DNA of 29,772 nucleotides from contig CAJGDN010000008.1 of assembly GCA_904502245.1 (NCBI GenBank), positions 1 through 29,772 of the forward strand. Reading direction: 5' to 3'. Below the pieces are notes generated by a model. The model had not been told where the DNA came from. It worked only from the letters and a program-made list of their open reading frames with translations, and did no database searches. The number at the start of each line of letters is the position of its first letter. Within the stretch, counting starts at the first letter, position 1. Positions 22,812 to 29,006 of the stretch are shown piece by piece. This DNA comes from an uncultured Alphaproteobacteria bacterium (GTDB lineage: Bacteria > Pseudomonadota > Alphaproteobacteria > Rs-D84). A program made the position numbers and the translations under genes.

Positions 22812-24131
22812 TTACGGCAACTTTGGTGACCACGTTGGTTCTGTTCCATTTACACCATCCGGCAATTCAATATCATAGAAATTCTGTCCTGTTATATCAA
22901 CGCTGCGAATATGGCTGATACGGTCAATACCATCTAAATGCTTTTCTGTTTCATAGTAAACAATGCGACGCGACCCCGGGGCCCACGACGGCGCCTCCAT
23001 AAACCAACCACCAGCTAAAATCTTCTCATTTCTTCCACGCGGATCCATAATACCAACATAAAAAGTATCGTCCGCAATTTTTGTAAAGGCAATAAATTGC
23101 CCATCTGGCGACCATGCCGGCGTTGCATAACGTCCCGAACCATATGTTATACGTTCAACCTCGCCCGTTTCTAAATCCAGAACATGAATCTGCTGCCGTC
23201 CTGAACGGTCTGAATTAAACGCCATTTTTTTGCCATCCGGGGAATAAGACGGACTGGTATTTAACGAATTTCCAAACGTTAATTGACGCAATTCATTTGT
23301 TTCCAGATTAAATTCATAAATATGCGTAATGCCATCTTTAACCAGCGACAACGCCACACGTGATCCATCCGGCGAAAAGCGTGGTGCAAAATTCATTCCA
23401 CCAAACTGTCCCAATCTGCGTTGTTCGCCCGTATCTAAATCCAAACTCCACACCATTGGATCATCATTATAATAAGACAAAAACACAATTGATTGCATAT
23501 TTGGCGAAAAATGAGGCGACATAACCATCACACCTTCATCCGATAAATATCGCATACCTGCACCATCCTGGTCCATAATAGCCAAACGTTTTTCACGTTT
23601 TGACACATCACCTGTTTCTGCAATAAAGACAATCTGAGTATCAAAATAACCAACCTCGCCCGTTAAACGTTCATAAATCGCATCTGCCATAATATGTGCC
23701 AGACGACGCGCAGTTTTACGTGACGCGACCAAAGATTGGGCTTCTATCTGTTCTTTACCTGCCACATCCCATACAAAGAAATCCAATTTATAGCGATTAT
23801 CGGATTCCGCTGTCAACTTTGCCTGAACCAAAACCTGTGTCTTAATAGCTGCCCACGTTTTAAATGTTGGCATTGCATGCATTTTTACATATTCAGGAAA
23901 AGCATCGTGATTAACGATACGAAACAAACCCGTACTTTTTAAATCTTTTTCAACCACACCACGCATCATCGACGCAACCTTGGCTGGGACACCATCACCA
24001 GTTTCAAACTTCTGCACCGCGATTGAAATCGGCTCTGCCGCGCCCGCAACAATATCAACCTTTAATTCCGCATGCGCATTACAACATAAAACAAACACCG
24101 CCACAACTGCGCCAAAAACACGTTTTAACAT
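22812..24131 (-). CDS. tolB: Tol-Pal system beta-propeller protein TolB
   Basis: Periplasmic component of the Tol-Pal machine, which holds the outer membrane to the wall and aids its constriction during division. The 439-residue protein has a signal peptide (MLKRVFGAVVAVFVLCCNAHA), an N-terminal mixed domain (about 22-160), and a C-terminal propeller with repeated blades: FSPNMQSIVF, FSPDGSRVAL, YSPDGKKMAF, WSPDGQFIAF and WAPGSRRIVY. AAGGA precedes the ATG. Usually tolB neighbours tolQRA and pal; here it is with a nuclease gene instead. Length is normal. Confidence 0.95.
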   Translation of the reverse strand: MLKRVFGAVVAVFVLCCNAHAELKVDIVAGAAEPISIAVQKFETGDGVPAKVASMMRGVVEKDLKSTGLFRIVNHDAFPEYVKMHAMPTFKTWAAIKTQVLVQAKLTAESDNRYKLDFFVWDVAGKEQIEAQSLVASRKTARRLAHIMADAIYERLTGEVGYFDTQIVFIAETGDVSKREKRLAIMDQDGAGMRYLSDEGVMVMSPHFSPNMQSIVFLSYYNDDPMVWSLDLDTGEQRRLGQFGGMNFAPRFSPDGSRVALSLVKDGITHIYEFNLETNELRQLTFGNSLNTSPSYSPDGKKMAFNSDRSGRQQIHVLDLETGEVERITYGSGRYATPAWSPDGQFIAFTKIADDTFYVGIMDPRGRNEKILAGGWFMEAPSWAPGSRRIVYYETEKHLDGIDRISHIRSVDITGQNFYDIELPDGVNGTEPTWSPKLP

Positions 24132-24167
24132 ATAAAAATCCTTTCCTTGCGTAATTAATACATGGCA

Positions 24168-24196
24168 ATTTTAAACACAGAAAACATAAAAATCAA
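24168..24196 (-). promoter_or_regulatory. tolB promoter
   Basis: Minus strand: TTGATT (24191-24196), 17 bp, TAAAAT (24168-24173). It lies about 60 bp from the operator of the divergent ribbon-helix-helix gene. Confidence 0.55.
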
Positions 24197-24255
24197 ACCA
24201 AAAGCACATCATACACAAACAACCATACACCCGCCATCACAACTGCAAACACAAC

Positions 24256-24308
24256 TGTATTTATATTTGTATTGACAATTGTATTTACAATGGTATAGTT
24301 CATTGTAA
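24256..24308 (+). promoter_or_regulatory. Promoter and operator of the RHH/DinD-like pair
   Basis: TTGACA (24272-24277), 16 bp, TATAGT (24294-24299). The perfect inverted repeat TTACAATG-N8-CATTGTAA (24285-24292 and 24301-24308) brackets the -10 box. Upstream, TGTATT occurs three times at 24256, 24268 and 24280, a regular 12-bp spacing through the -35 region. Such direct and inverted repeats are typical binding sites of ribbon-helix-helix repressors, so autorepression by the first gene is likely. Confidence 0.7.
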
Positions 24309-24344
24309 TTACCGATGTATTGCGGTATGTATGGAGGTTTGTGT

Positions 24345-24569
24345 ATGCCAAACGTAATGCAACAATTATTTGTAATGAACATGGAATCAATGCTGCGGGA
24401 ATACGCCGCCTACAAGGCGTTTAATAAATCCGATTGCGTTATCAATATGCGCATACCGCGCCCTATTCTGGATAAAATCAAGGAACTGGCCGACACCCAG
24501 CATGTCCCATACCAATCGTTAATATCGTCCGTACTATATTCTCTGGCTAATCTAGACGACAATAAATAA
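24345..24569 (+). CDS. Ribbon-helix-helix DNA-binding protein (CopG/antitoxin-like)
   Basis: Small 74-residue protein. The ATG at 24345 is supported by GGAGG 7 bases upstream; the frame extends further up but without a binding site. The C-terminal part fits a ribbon-helix-helix dimer: strand CVINMRIPRP (31-40), helix ILDKIKELADTQ, turn HVPYQSL, helix ISSVLYSLANLDD. It resembles CopG-type antitoxins and autorepressors (IPYQTLISS-like segment). The N-terminal 25 residues are helical. The operator before the gene has the repeated half-sites such a protein binds. The DinD-like gene follows by 18 bp. Role as antitoxin or regulator is inference. Confidence 0.75.
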   Translation: MPNVMQQLFVMNMESMLREYAAYKAFNKSDCVINMRIPRPILDKIKELADTQHVPYQSLISSVLYSLANLDDNK

Positions 24570-24587
24570 GTACCCCAGGATTCTGCA

Positions 24588-25517
24588 ATGCCATCAAAAG
24601 AAACAATCTTTAAAACCCTGAACCAAACATGCGTTGCACCAAACATTATTGAACCAACCTTGTTTCCCAACACCGAAACACAACCAACCACTGACAGTTG
24701 GTATTATTCTGACCTGCATAATTTATTCGGCGAAACATCGTTCCCAACCCAACCATCATTCAGCGCCCACATTTGGCAAAATCTGGTGATGCCGACCGAC
24801 AAAAACCAAAAACGCGGCACACCAAAACTTACATCAACAGACATAAATTTTTATAACGCCCACATAACACAAATAACGCACCCATACACATTAGATACAC
24901 ACCATTATAAAAACGCCAAAGATTTTAAATTATCACGATATGCATGCTGGTGTATGTCACGCAACAATCCGAATATGATTTTTTCGCGCACATATTTTAT
25001 CAGCCCTGTCATAGATCCACAAATGGATTTTCCAACCATGAACGCGTGGTGTTACCAGTTCGCGCGCGTAAATCTGCGCGAACAATTAACAAAATACGAA
25101 AAAATCATAAACGCAATTGCACACAAAAATAAAATAAACTTTAACGAATTCAGACGTCTAAATCGCGCCGCACTGTTTGGAGATTCCAGCAAATCACACA
25201 TCGCCGAACGAAACGATTTCTACATATCACATAACACGCCGTTGGCCGACCACATGGGCGCCGCTACATTATACGAACGCACCAACGCATTAGACCGCAT
25301 AATAAAAAACATTAATCAAACACAGCAAATTACACAAAACAAAATTCTTGAAATCACATTTACAGAATTAAACAACACACGAATTAAAATGATAAAAGAA
25401 CAACACATTCACCCAGAAAATGACATATTCAGACTTTCTGCACCCCAAATACAATCAAAACTGATGCGTACGGAACGCGACTTTATAAACCAGTACGCAT
25501 TTGAAAAACTAAGATAA
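24588..25517 (+). CDS. Divergent DinD-like protein
   Basis: A 309-residue protein. It resembles E. coli DNA-damage-inducible protein D (274 residues) at several points: WYYSDLHNLFG (38-48; DinD has FWYARDLQQLL), KLSRYACWCMSRNNP (114-128; DinD LTRYACYLIAQNGDP), FSRTYFISP (132-140), RRLNRAALFGDSS (189-201; DinD GDQALFGGNS), HNTPLADHM (215-223; DinD ENRPLADFL) and EQHIHPEND (271-279; DinD SRGIRPEEL). DinD in E. coli is LexA-controlled and reported to affect RecA filaments; the biochemistry here is unknown. AGGA stands 7 bases before the ATG. The matches are recalled, not computed, so homology is probable, not proven. Codon use is AT-rich, like its neighbours. Confidence 0.6.
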   Translation: MPSKETIFKTLNQTCVAPNIIEPTLFPNTETQPTTDSWYYSDLHNLFGETSFPTQPSFSAHIWQNLVMPTDKNQKRGTPKLTSTDINFYNAHITQITHPYTLDTHHYKNAKDFKLSRYACWCMSRNNPNMIFSRTYFISPVIDPQMDFPTMNAWCYQFARVNLREQLTKYEKIINAIAHKNKINFNEFRRLNRAALFGDSSKSHIAERNDFYISHNTPLADHMGAATLYERTNALDRIIKNINQTQQITQNKILEITFTELNNTRIKMIKEQHIHPENDIFRLSAPQIQSKLMRTERDFINQYAFEKLR

Positions 25518-25549
25518 ACAAATATATATACATATATAATCATAATAAT

Positions 25550-25577
25550 AAAAAAACGGGGCAACGCCCCGTTTTTT
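25550..25577. terminator. Bidirectional terminator
   Basis: Stem ACGGGGC-AAC-GCCCCGT (25556-25572) with an A-run before and a T-run after, between the convergent DinD-like and pilin-like genes. The T-run overlaps the stop codon of the pilin-like gene. Confidence 0.93.
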
Positions 25578-25929
25578 ATTTAAAGAAATTCTGCACACAT
25601 CCCAGCGGACCACCCTCGCCCGTCATGCTGATAAACACACTCAACAGTGTACCTATACTAAACAACAACACAAAACCAACCAACATCCCTAAACCTTTTT
25701 TCTGTAAGTCATCAAACTTTACTTCACCTTTAGAGATATAACCCCACGCCCATCCTGCGATTGAAATCCCCGCACCAACAAACATCAATGTACGCAACAA
25801 GCCAAAGATATTGCCAAATTCCCCCGCCAATCTACATAACATATCATTTGTATTAACACCAGCCATCGCAGAGCCAGATGCCATCATACCAATAATTGCA
25901 AAATTTAATTTTTTAATCAGTTTTTTCAT
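25576..25929 (-). CDS. VirB2/TrbC-like pilin-type protein, orphan
   Basis: A 117-residue exported membrane protein. The signal peptide (MKKLIKKLNFAIIGMMASGSAMA) is followed by a short mature region with two hydrophobic helices (about 42-63 and 79-101) joined by a charged loop SKGEVKFDDLQKKG. That is the architecture of conjugative type IV secretion major pilins of the VirB2/TrbC type. Cysteines at 32 and 111 lie on the same side of the membrane and could pair. AAAGG precedes the ATG and an extended -10 lies upstream. No other virB gene is near. It may be part of a scattered type IV system, as in Rickettsiales, or a small membrane protein of other role. Confidence 0.55.
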   Translation of the reverse strand: MKKLIKKLNFAIIGMMASGSAMAGVNTNDMLCRLAGEFGNIFGLLRTLMFVGAGISIAGWAWGYISKGEVKFDDLQKKGLGMLVGFVLLFSIGTLLSVFISMTGEGGPLGCVQNFFK

Positions 25930-25966
25930 ACAAAACCCCTTTATTCCTTTTACAGGATTATATCAC

Positions 25967-25975
25967 AAAAAACGC
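25967..25975 (-). promoter_or_regulatory. Extended -10 promoter of the pilin-like gene
   Basis: Minus strand TTTTTTGTGATATAATC: TATAAT (25967-25972) preceded by TGA. No -35 match. Nearly identical to the element before 11008. Confidence 0.65.
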
Positions 25976-26020
25976 CCCATTTCAAATAATATAATCACCA
26001 ACCCCATCACACATAGAACA

Positions 26021-26124
26021 AAATAAATTAGAATGATTTAGATAAAAACAATTCGGGCATCGCAGTGTACAGACGCTACATAAGATGCCCGAATTGTTTT
26101 TAGATGAATTATTATAATTTATTT
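26021..26124 (+). repeat. Hairpin element, copy B
   Basis: Most regular copy. Core 26061-26085 (CGCAGTGTACAGACGCTACA...). The inner arms AAAAACAATTCGGGCATC (26044-26061) and GATGCCCGAATTGTTTTT (26084-26101) pair perfectly over 18 bp. The outer arms (26021-26043 and 26102-26124) continue the stem with one G-A mismatch, two G-T wobbles and one tandem GA/AG mismatch. The stop codon and the last lysine codon of efp (26119-26124) lie in its right end. Confidence 0.85.
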
Positions 26125-26688
26125 TGCGCGTTCAACGTATTCCAATGTTTCCGTATTCACCACAATCTTTTCACCTTGTTCAATAAATACCGGAACCTGA
26201 ACACGAACACCATTATCCAAAATGGCAGGTTTACCACCACTGCCCGAAACAGTTTGCCCCTTTAACGCAGGTTCTGTTTCTTCGACAGTCGCAACAACCG
26301 TCTTTGGCAAAGAAATTGACACAGGCTGACCTTCTACAAAGTTTGCCTTAACAACCATTTCTGGCGCCAAGAATTTCATTGCATCACCCATTGTTTCAAC
26401 AGGCATTGTAAACTGTTCATAATCAGACAGATTCATAAAGAACGCATCTGTGCCATCCGCATACAGATACTGGCAATCAAAATCTTCAACCATCAATTTT
26501 TCTACTTTATCTTCTGCGCGCCAACGGTCACCACCCTTGTTCCCAGAATCAATATCACGCAAATCTGCCTGAACGAACGCACCACCCTTACCTGGTTTTA
26601 CCTTGGTAATAGATGTAACAGAATAACGCTTTCCATTGTGGGAAATAACCCAACCAACACGCATATCATTTGCAATATAAGATGCCAT
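26119..26688 (-). CDS. efp: Elongation factor P
   Basis: Helps the ribosome through polyproline stretches by stabilising peptidyl-tRNA. The 189-residue protein shows the KOW-like N-terminal domain with KPGKGGAFVQADLRD; K34 is the position that EpmA lysylates in many proteobacteria (no modification gene is in this window). The C-terminal OB domains contain VKANFVEGQPVSISLPKTV and DNGVRVQVPVFIEQGEKIVV, as usual. AAAAGGG precedes the ATG. It follows ppa by 38 bp on the same strand. Its stop codon lies inside hairpin element B. Confidence 0.97.
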   Translation of the reverse strand: MASYIANDMRVGWVISHNGKRYSVTSITKVKPGKGGAFVQADLRDIDSGNKGGDRWRAEDKVEKLMVEDFDCQYLYADGTDAFFMNLSDYEQFTMPVETMGDAMKFLAPEMVVKANFVEGQPVSISLPKTVVATVEETEPALKGQTVSGSGGKPAILDNGVRVQVPVFIEQGEKIVVNTETLEYVERAK

Positions 26689-26726
26689 TTTTATACCCTT
26701 TTGTTTTCGTTAAAACTTTAAAACCA

Positions 26727-27269
26727 TTATTGCATTTCACGCTTATGCGTCCAATAACGATCGATACTTTCCATAATTAATTTATCCGCAGTTTCACGGT
26801 CTGCCCACCCCAAAATCTTAGACCACGCATTTGGCTGCAAATCTTTATAATGCTGAAAGAAATATTCAATTTTCGAACGCAGAATTGACGGCAACTGTTC
26901 CACAAATTCTGTATTCATATAATAAGGATCAATTTTATCCAGTGGCACACAGATAATCTTTTCATCGCCCCCGGCCTGGTCTTCCATCAACAAAACACCG
27001 ATTGGACGAACCTCAATCAATACACCCGGACGCAACGGCGCATTACAAACAACAACGCAATCCAATGGGTCACCATCATCGCCCAACGTTCCCGGGAAAT
27101 AGCCATAGTTCGCCGGATATGCCATTGGTGCATGCAAAATACGATCTACCTTTAACAAACCTGTTTCTTTGTTAATTTCATATTTTACATAACCGTTTTC
27201 TGGCACTTCTATAATCGCATTCATGCGTTTTGGCGGCAGCTTACCCGGTGAAATTTCTTCTAGTGTCAT
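26727..27269 (-). CDS. ppa: Inorganic pyrophosphatase (family I)
   Basis: Hydrolyses pyrophosphate and so drives biosynthetic reactions; cytoplasmic. The 180-residue protein has the metal-binding DGDPLD (D65, D67, D70), GVLLMEDQAGGDEKIICVPL (D97 and D102) and the usual KYEINKETGLLKVDRIL and YPANYGYFPGTLGDDGDP blocks. I choose the ATG at 27269 (MTLEEISPGK) with AGGA upstream; a frame extending to 27317 crosses the likely promoter (TTGCAA-16-TATCAT on the minus strand, 27297-27324). It is first of a two-gene unit with efp. Confidence 0.96.
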   Translation of the reverse strand: MTLEEISPGKLPPKRMNAIIEVPENGYVKYEINKETGLLKVDRILHAPMAYPANYGYFPGTLGDDGDPLDCVVVCNAPLRPGVLIEVRPIGVLLMEDQAGGDEKIICVPLDKIDPYYMNTEFVEQLPSILRSKIEYFFQHYKDLQPNAWSKILGWADRETADKLIMESIDRYWTHKREMQ

Positions 27270-27337
27270 ATATAATCCTCTTAATTTGTTGACAAAATGA
27301 TACCACATAAAAATCAATTTGCAATTATATTAAGCAT

Positions 27338-27366
27338 AAAAAATCCCGCATCACGCGGGATTTTTT
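27338..27366 (-). terminator. Terminator of the lipoprotein gene
   Basis: Stem AAATCCCGC-ATCAC-GCGGGATTT (27341-27363), ended by T-runs on both strands. The plus-strand T-run touches the stop codon of the 27365-27718 gene; on the minus strand it precedes the ppa promoter. Confidence 0.9.
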
Positions 27367-27718
27367 ATTTTACAAAAACATATTTCTTTTTTGTCGCACA
27401 TTTGTTGCATTTGTTACATTTTGGCGCATCTGCAACAACCGTTGTTGCTGGTGCCAAAATCTGACGTGCATTTGTTGACGCAACACCCATATTATCACGC
27501 ACATACAAATCACGGCACATTGTATTACGATAAACAATTTTCTTATCTGTATCTAATTTACGAATATCATCAGAATAATGACGACCGCGTTCTGCCGCAT
27601 AGAAAATACAATCTTCGCCATCCTGGGTATAGCGTACGCCACCCTTGTAATAATCATAATAGCCCGCACATCCTGTCAGAACCGCCAGACCAAACAAAGC
27701 CAATAAAGTTTTCTTCAT
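27365..27718 (-). CDS. Small lipoprotein with CNKCNKC end
   Basis: A 117-residue lipoprotein, family not recognised. A short signal peptide ends in the lipobox LTGC (acylated Cys at residue 17). The mature part is Tyr/Asp-rich (GYYDYYKGGVRYTQDGED) with CIFYAAERGRHYSDDIRKLD and the phrase VYRNTMCRDLYVRDN. The tail carries the cysteine cluster KCNKCNKCATKKK, which could bind metal. AAAGGTG precedes the ATG and a TTGACA lies at 27788-27793 on the minus strand with a weak -10. It stands divergent to the aldolase gene. Membrane (inner or outer) unknown. Confidence 0.7.
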   Translation of the reverse strand: MKKTLLALFGLAVLTGCAGYYDYYKGGVRYTQDGEDCIFYAAERGRHYSDDIRKLDTDKKIVYRNTMCRDLYVRDNMGVASTNARQILAPATTVVADAPKCNKCNKCATKKKYVFVK

Positions 27719-27822
27719 CTGTTACACCTTTATACCTATCTCTGCCCAGCCCCCGATTCGCAATAATTGTTGCACAAATATGCGCCCTGTCAAGATTTTG
27801 AATTAAAAATCTCGATAATTTA

Positions 27823-27831
27823 TGCTATAAT
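27823..27831 (+). promoter_or_regulatory. Extended -10 promoter of the aldolase gene
   Basis: TGCTATAAT (27823-27831), a perfect TATAAT with TGn. The -35 region (TTAAAA at 27803-27808) is poor. Confidence 0.6.
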
Positions 27832-27854
27832 CCAACCTAAGAAAAGGATTATTA

Positions 27855-28799
27855 ATGAAATACACAGAACTGGGATTGATTAACACAACTGAAATATTTC
27901 GTGATGCGATTGCACGCAACTATGCGGTACCTGCATTTAATTTCTATAATATGGAAACATTACAGGCTATCCTGGACGCAGCACACATCACACACAGCCC
28001 CATAATACTGGCCGTATCAGAATCTGCATTAAAATATATGGGCGCAGATACATTGATTGCTATGATTCGTGGTGCAAACATTTCACCAAATGATAAAATT
28101 GCCCTGCACCTGGATCACGGCGGCAGTTTTGATGCATGCGCCCACGCAATCGAAATCGGATTTTCATCCGTCATGATTGACGCCAGCAAACTGCCATTTG
28201 ACGACAACATTGAACTGTCACGTCGCGTCGCCGAATTCGCGCATCAACACAATGTGTCAATCGAGGCCGAACTGGGCATCTTGGCCGGGATTGAAGACGA
28301 AAACACACAATCAAAAATTTCCAGTTACACAAATCCCAGTGACGTTGAAAAATTCGTGAATGCAACCGGTATCGATTCCCTGGCCATCGCAATCGGCACC
28401 AGCCACGGCGCACACAAACGCAAAAAAGACGACGAAGAATTACGCTTTGACATTCTGGCCGATGTTGCGGTTCGCCTGCCCGGATTCCCACTGGTACTGC
28501 ATGGGGCATCAAACATCCCACAAAAGTTAATCACAACTATAAACGAATTTGGCGGAAAAATATCTGGCGCACGCGGCATTGATGAAAACCAACTGCGTCG
28601 CGCAACAAAAATGAACGTATGCAAAATCAACGTAGACAGCGACCTGCGTCTGGGTGCAACCGCAGCAATTCGCAAATCACTGTTTGAAAAACCAGAAAAC
28701 TTTAACCCACGCGAATATTTATCTGCCGCACGTCAAACAATGACCCAAATCTGCGTTGATGAAATCCGCAATATTATGGGTTCAGAAAACATGATTTAA
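27855..28799 (+). CDS. Class II fructose-bisphosphate aldolase family protein
   Basis: Zinc-dependent aldolase of 314 residues in the Fba/GatY/KbaY family, which splits fructose-1,6-bisphosphate or tagatose-1,6-bisphosphate into triose phosphates. Visible zinc ligands and catalytic residues: HLDHGGSF (D87 and H88), SIEAELG (E139), GTSHGAH (H184) and VLHGASN (H216). KINVDSDLR near the C-terminus is the usual phosphate-binding part. Substrate cannot be settled by eye; with no other sugar genes near, glycolytic or gluconeogenic FBP aldolase is most likely. AAAAGG stands before the ATG. The two hairpin elements C and D follow its stop codon. Confidence 0.9.
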   Translation: MKYTELGLINTTEIFRDAIARNYAVPAFNFYNMETLQAILDAAHITHSPIILAVSESALKYMGADTLIAMIRGANISPNDKIALHLDHGGSFDACAHAIEIGFSSVMIDASKLPFDDNIELSRRVAEFAHQHNVSIEAELGILAGIEDENTQSKISSYTNPSDVEKFVNATGIDSLAIAIGTSHGAHKRKKDDEELRFDILADVAVRLPGFPLVLHGASNIPQKLITTINEFGGKISGARGIDENQLRRATKMNVCKINVDSDLRLGATAAIRKSLFEKPENFNPREYLSAARQTMTQICVDEIRNIMGSENMI

Positions 28800-28802
28800 A
28801 GC

Positions 28803-28898
28803 AAAAAAAATTAAAGATAATGGTGTAGATAAAGTGAATGGGGGAATCGTAGTGTACAAACGCTACATGAGATTCCACCCAACCCCTTGCAACGGGAT
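28803..28898 (+). repeat. Hairpin element, copy C (right end missing)
   Basis: Core 28848-28872 (CGTAGTGTACAAACGCTACA...). The left end AAATTAAAGATAATGGTGTA and the inner arm GGAATC/GATTCC are present; the right terminal repeat is absent, replaced by the start of copy D. It starts 4 bp after the aldolase stop. Confidence 0.8.
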
Positions 28899-29006
28899 AA
28901 AATTAAAGATAATGGTATAGATAAACGGGTTGGAAATGGCGTAGTGTACAGAAGTTACATGAGCCATTACCAACCCGCTTTAGATATACCATTAGATTTA
29001 ATTTTT
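28899..29006 (+). repeat. Hairpin element, copy D (complete)
   Basis: Core 28940-28964. The inner arms (28923-28940 and 28963-28981) pair at all but about two positions. The terminal repeats 28899-28925 and 28979-29006 pair at 23 of 27 positions, and all four mismatches are in two symmetric GA/AG tandem pairs. The right end runs through the stop codon of trxB (28998-29000). Confidence 0.88.

Noticed and set aside
24193..24390. Minus-strand open frame opposite the RHH operator
   Set aside because: Its repeated Asn-Thr-Ile/Val codons are just the TGTATT operator repeats read backwards; no binding site and no family.
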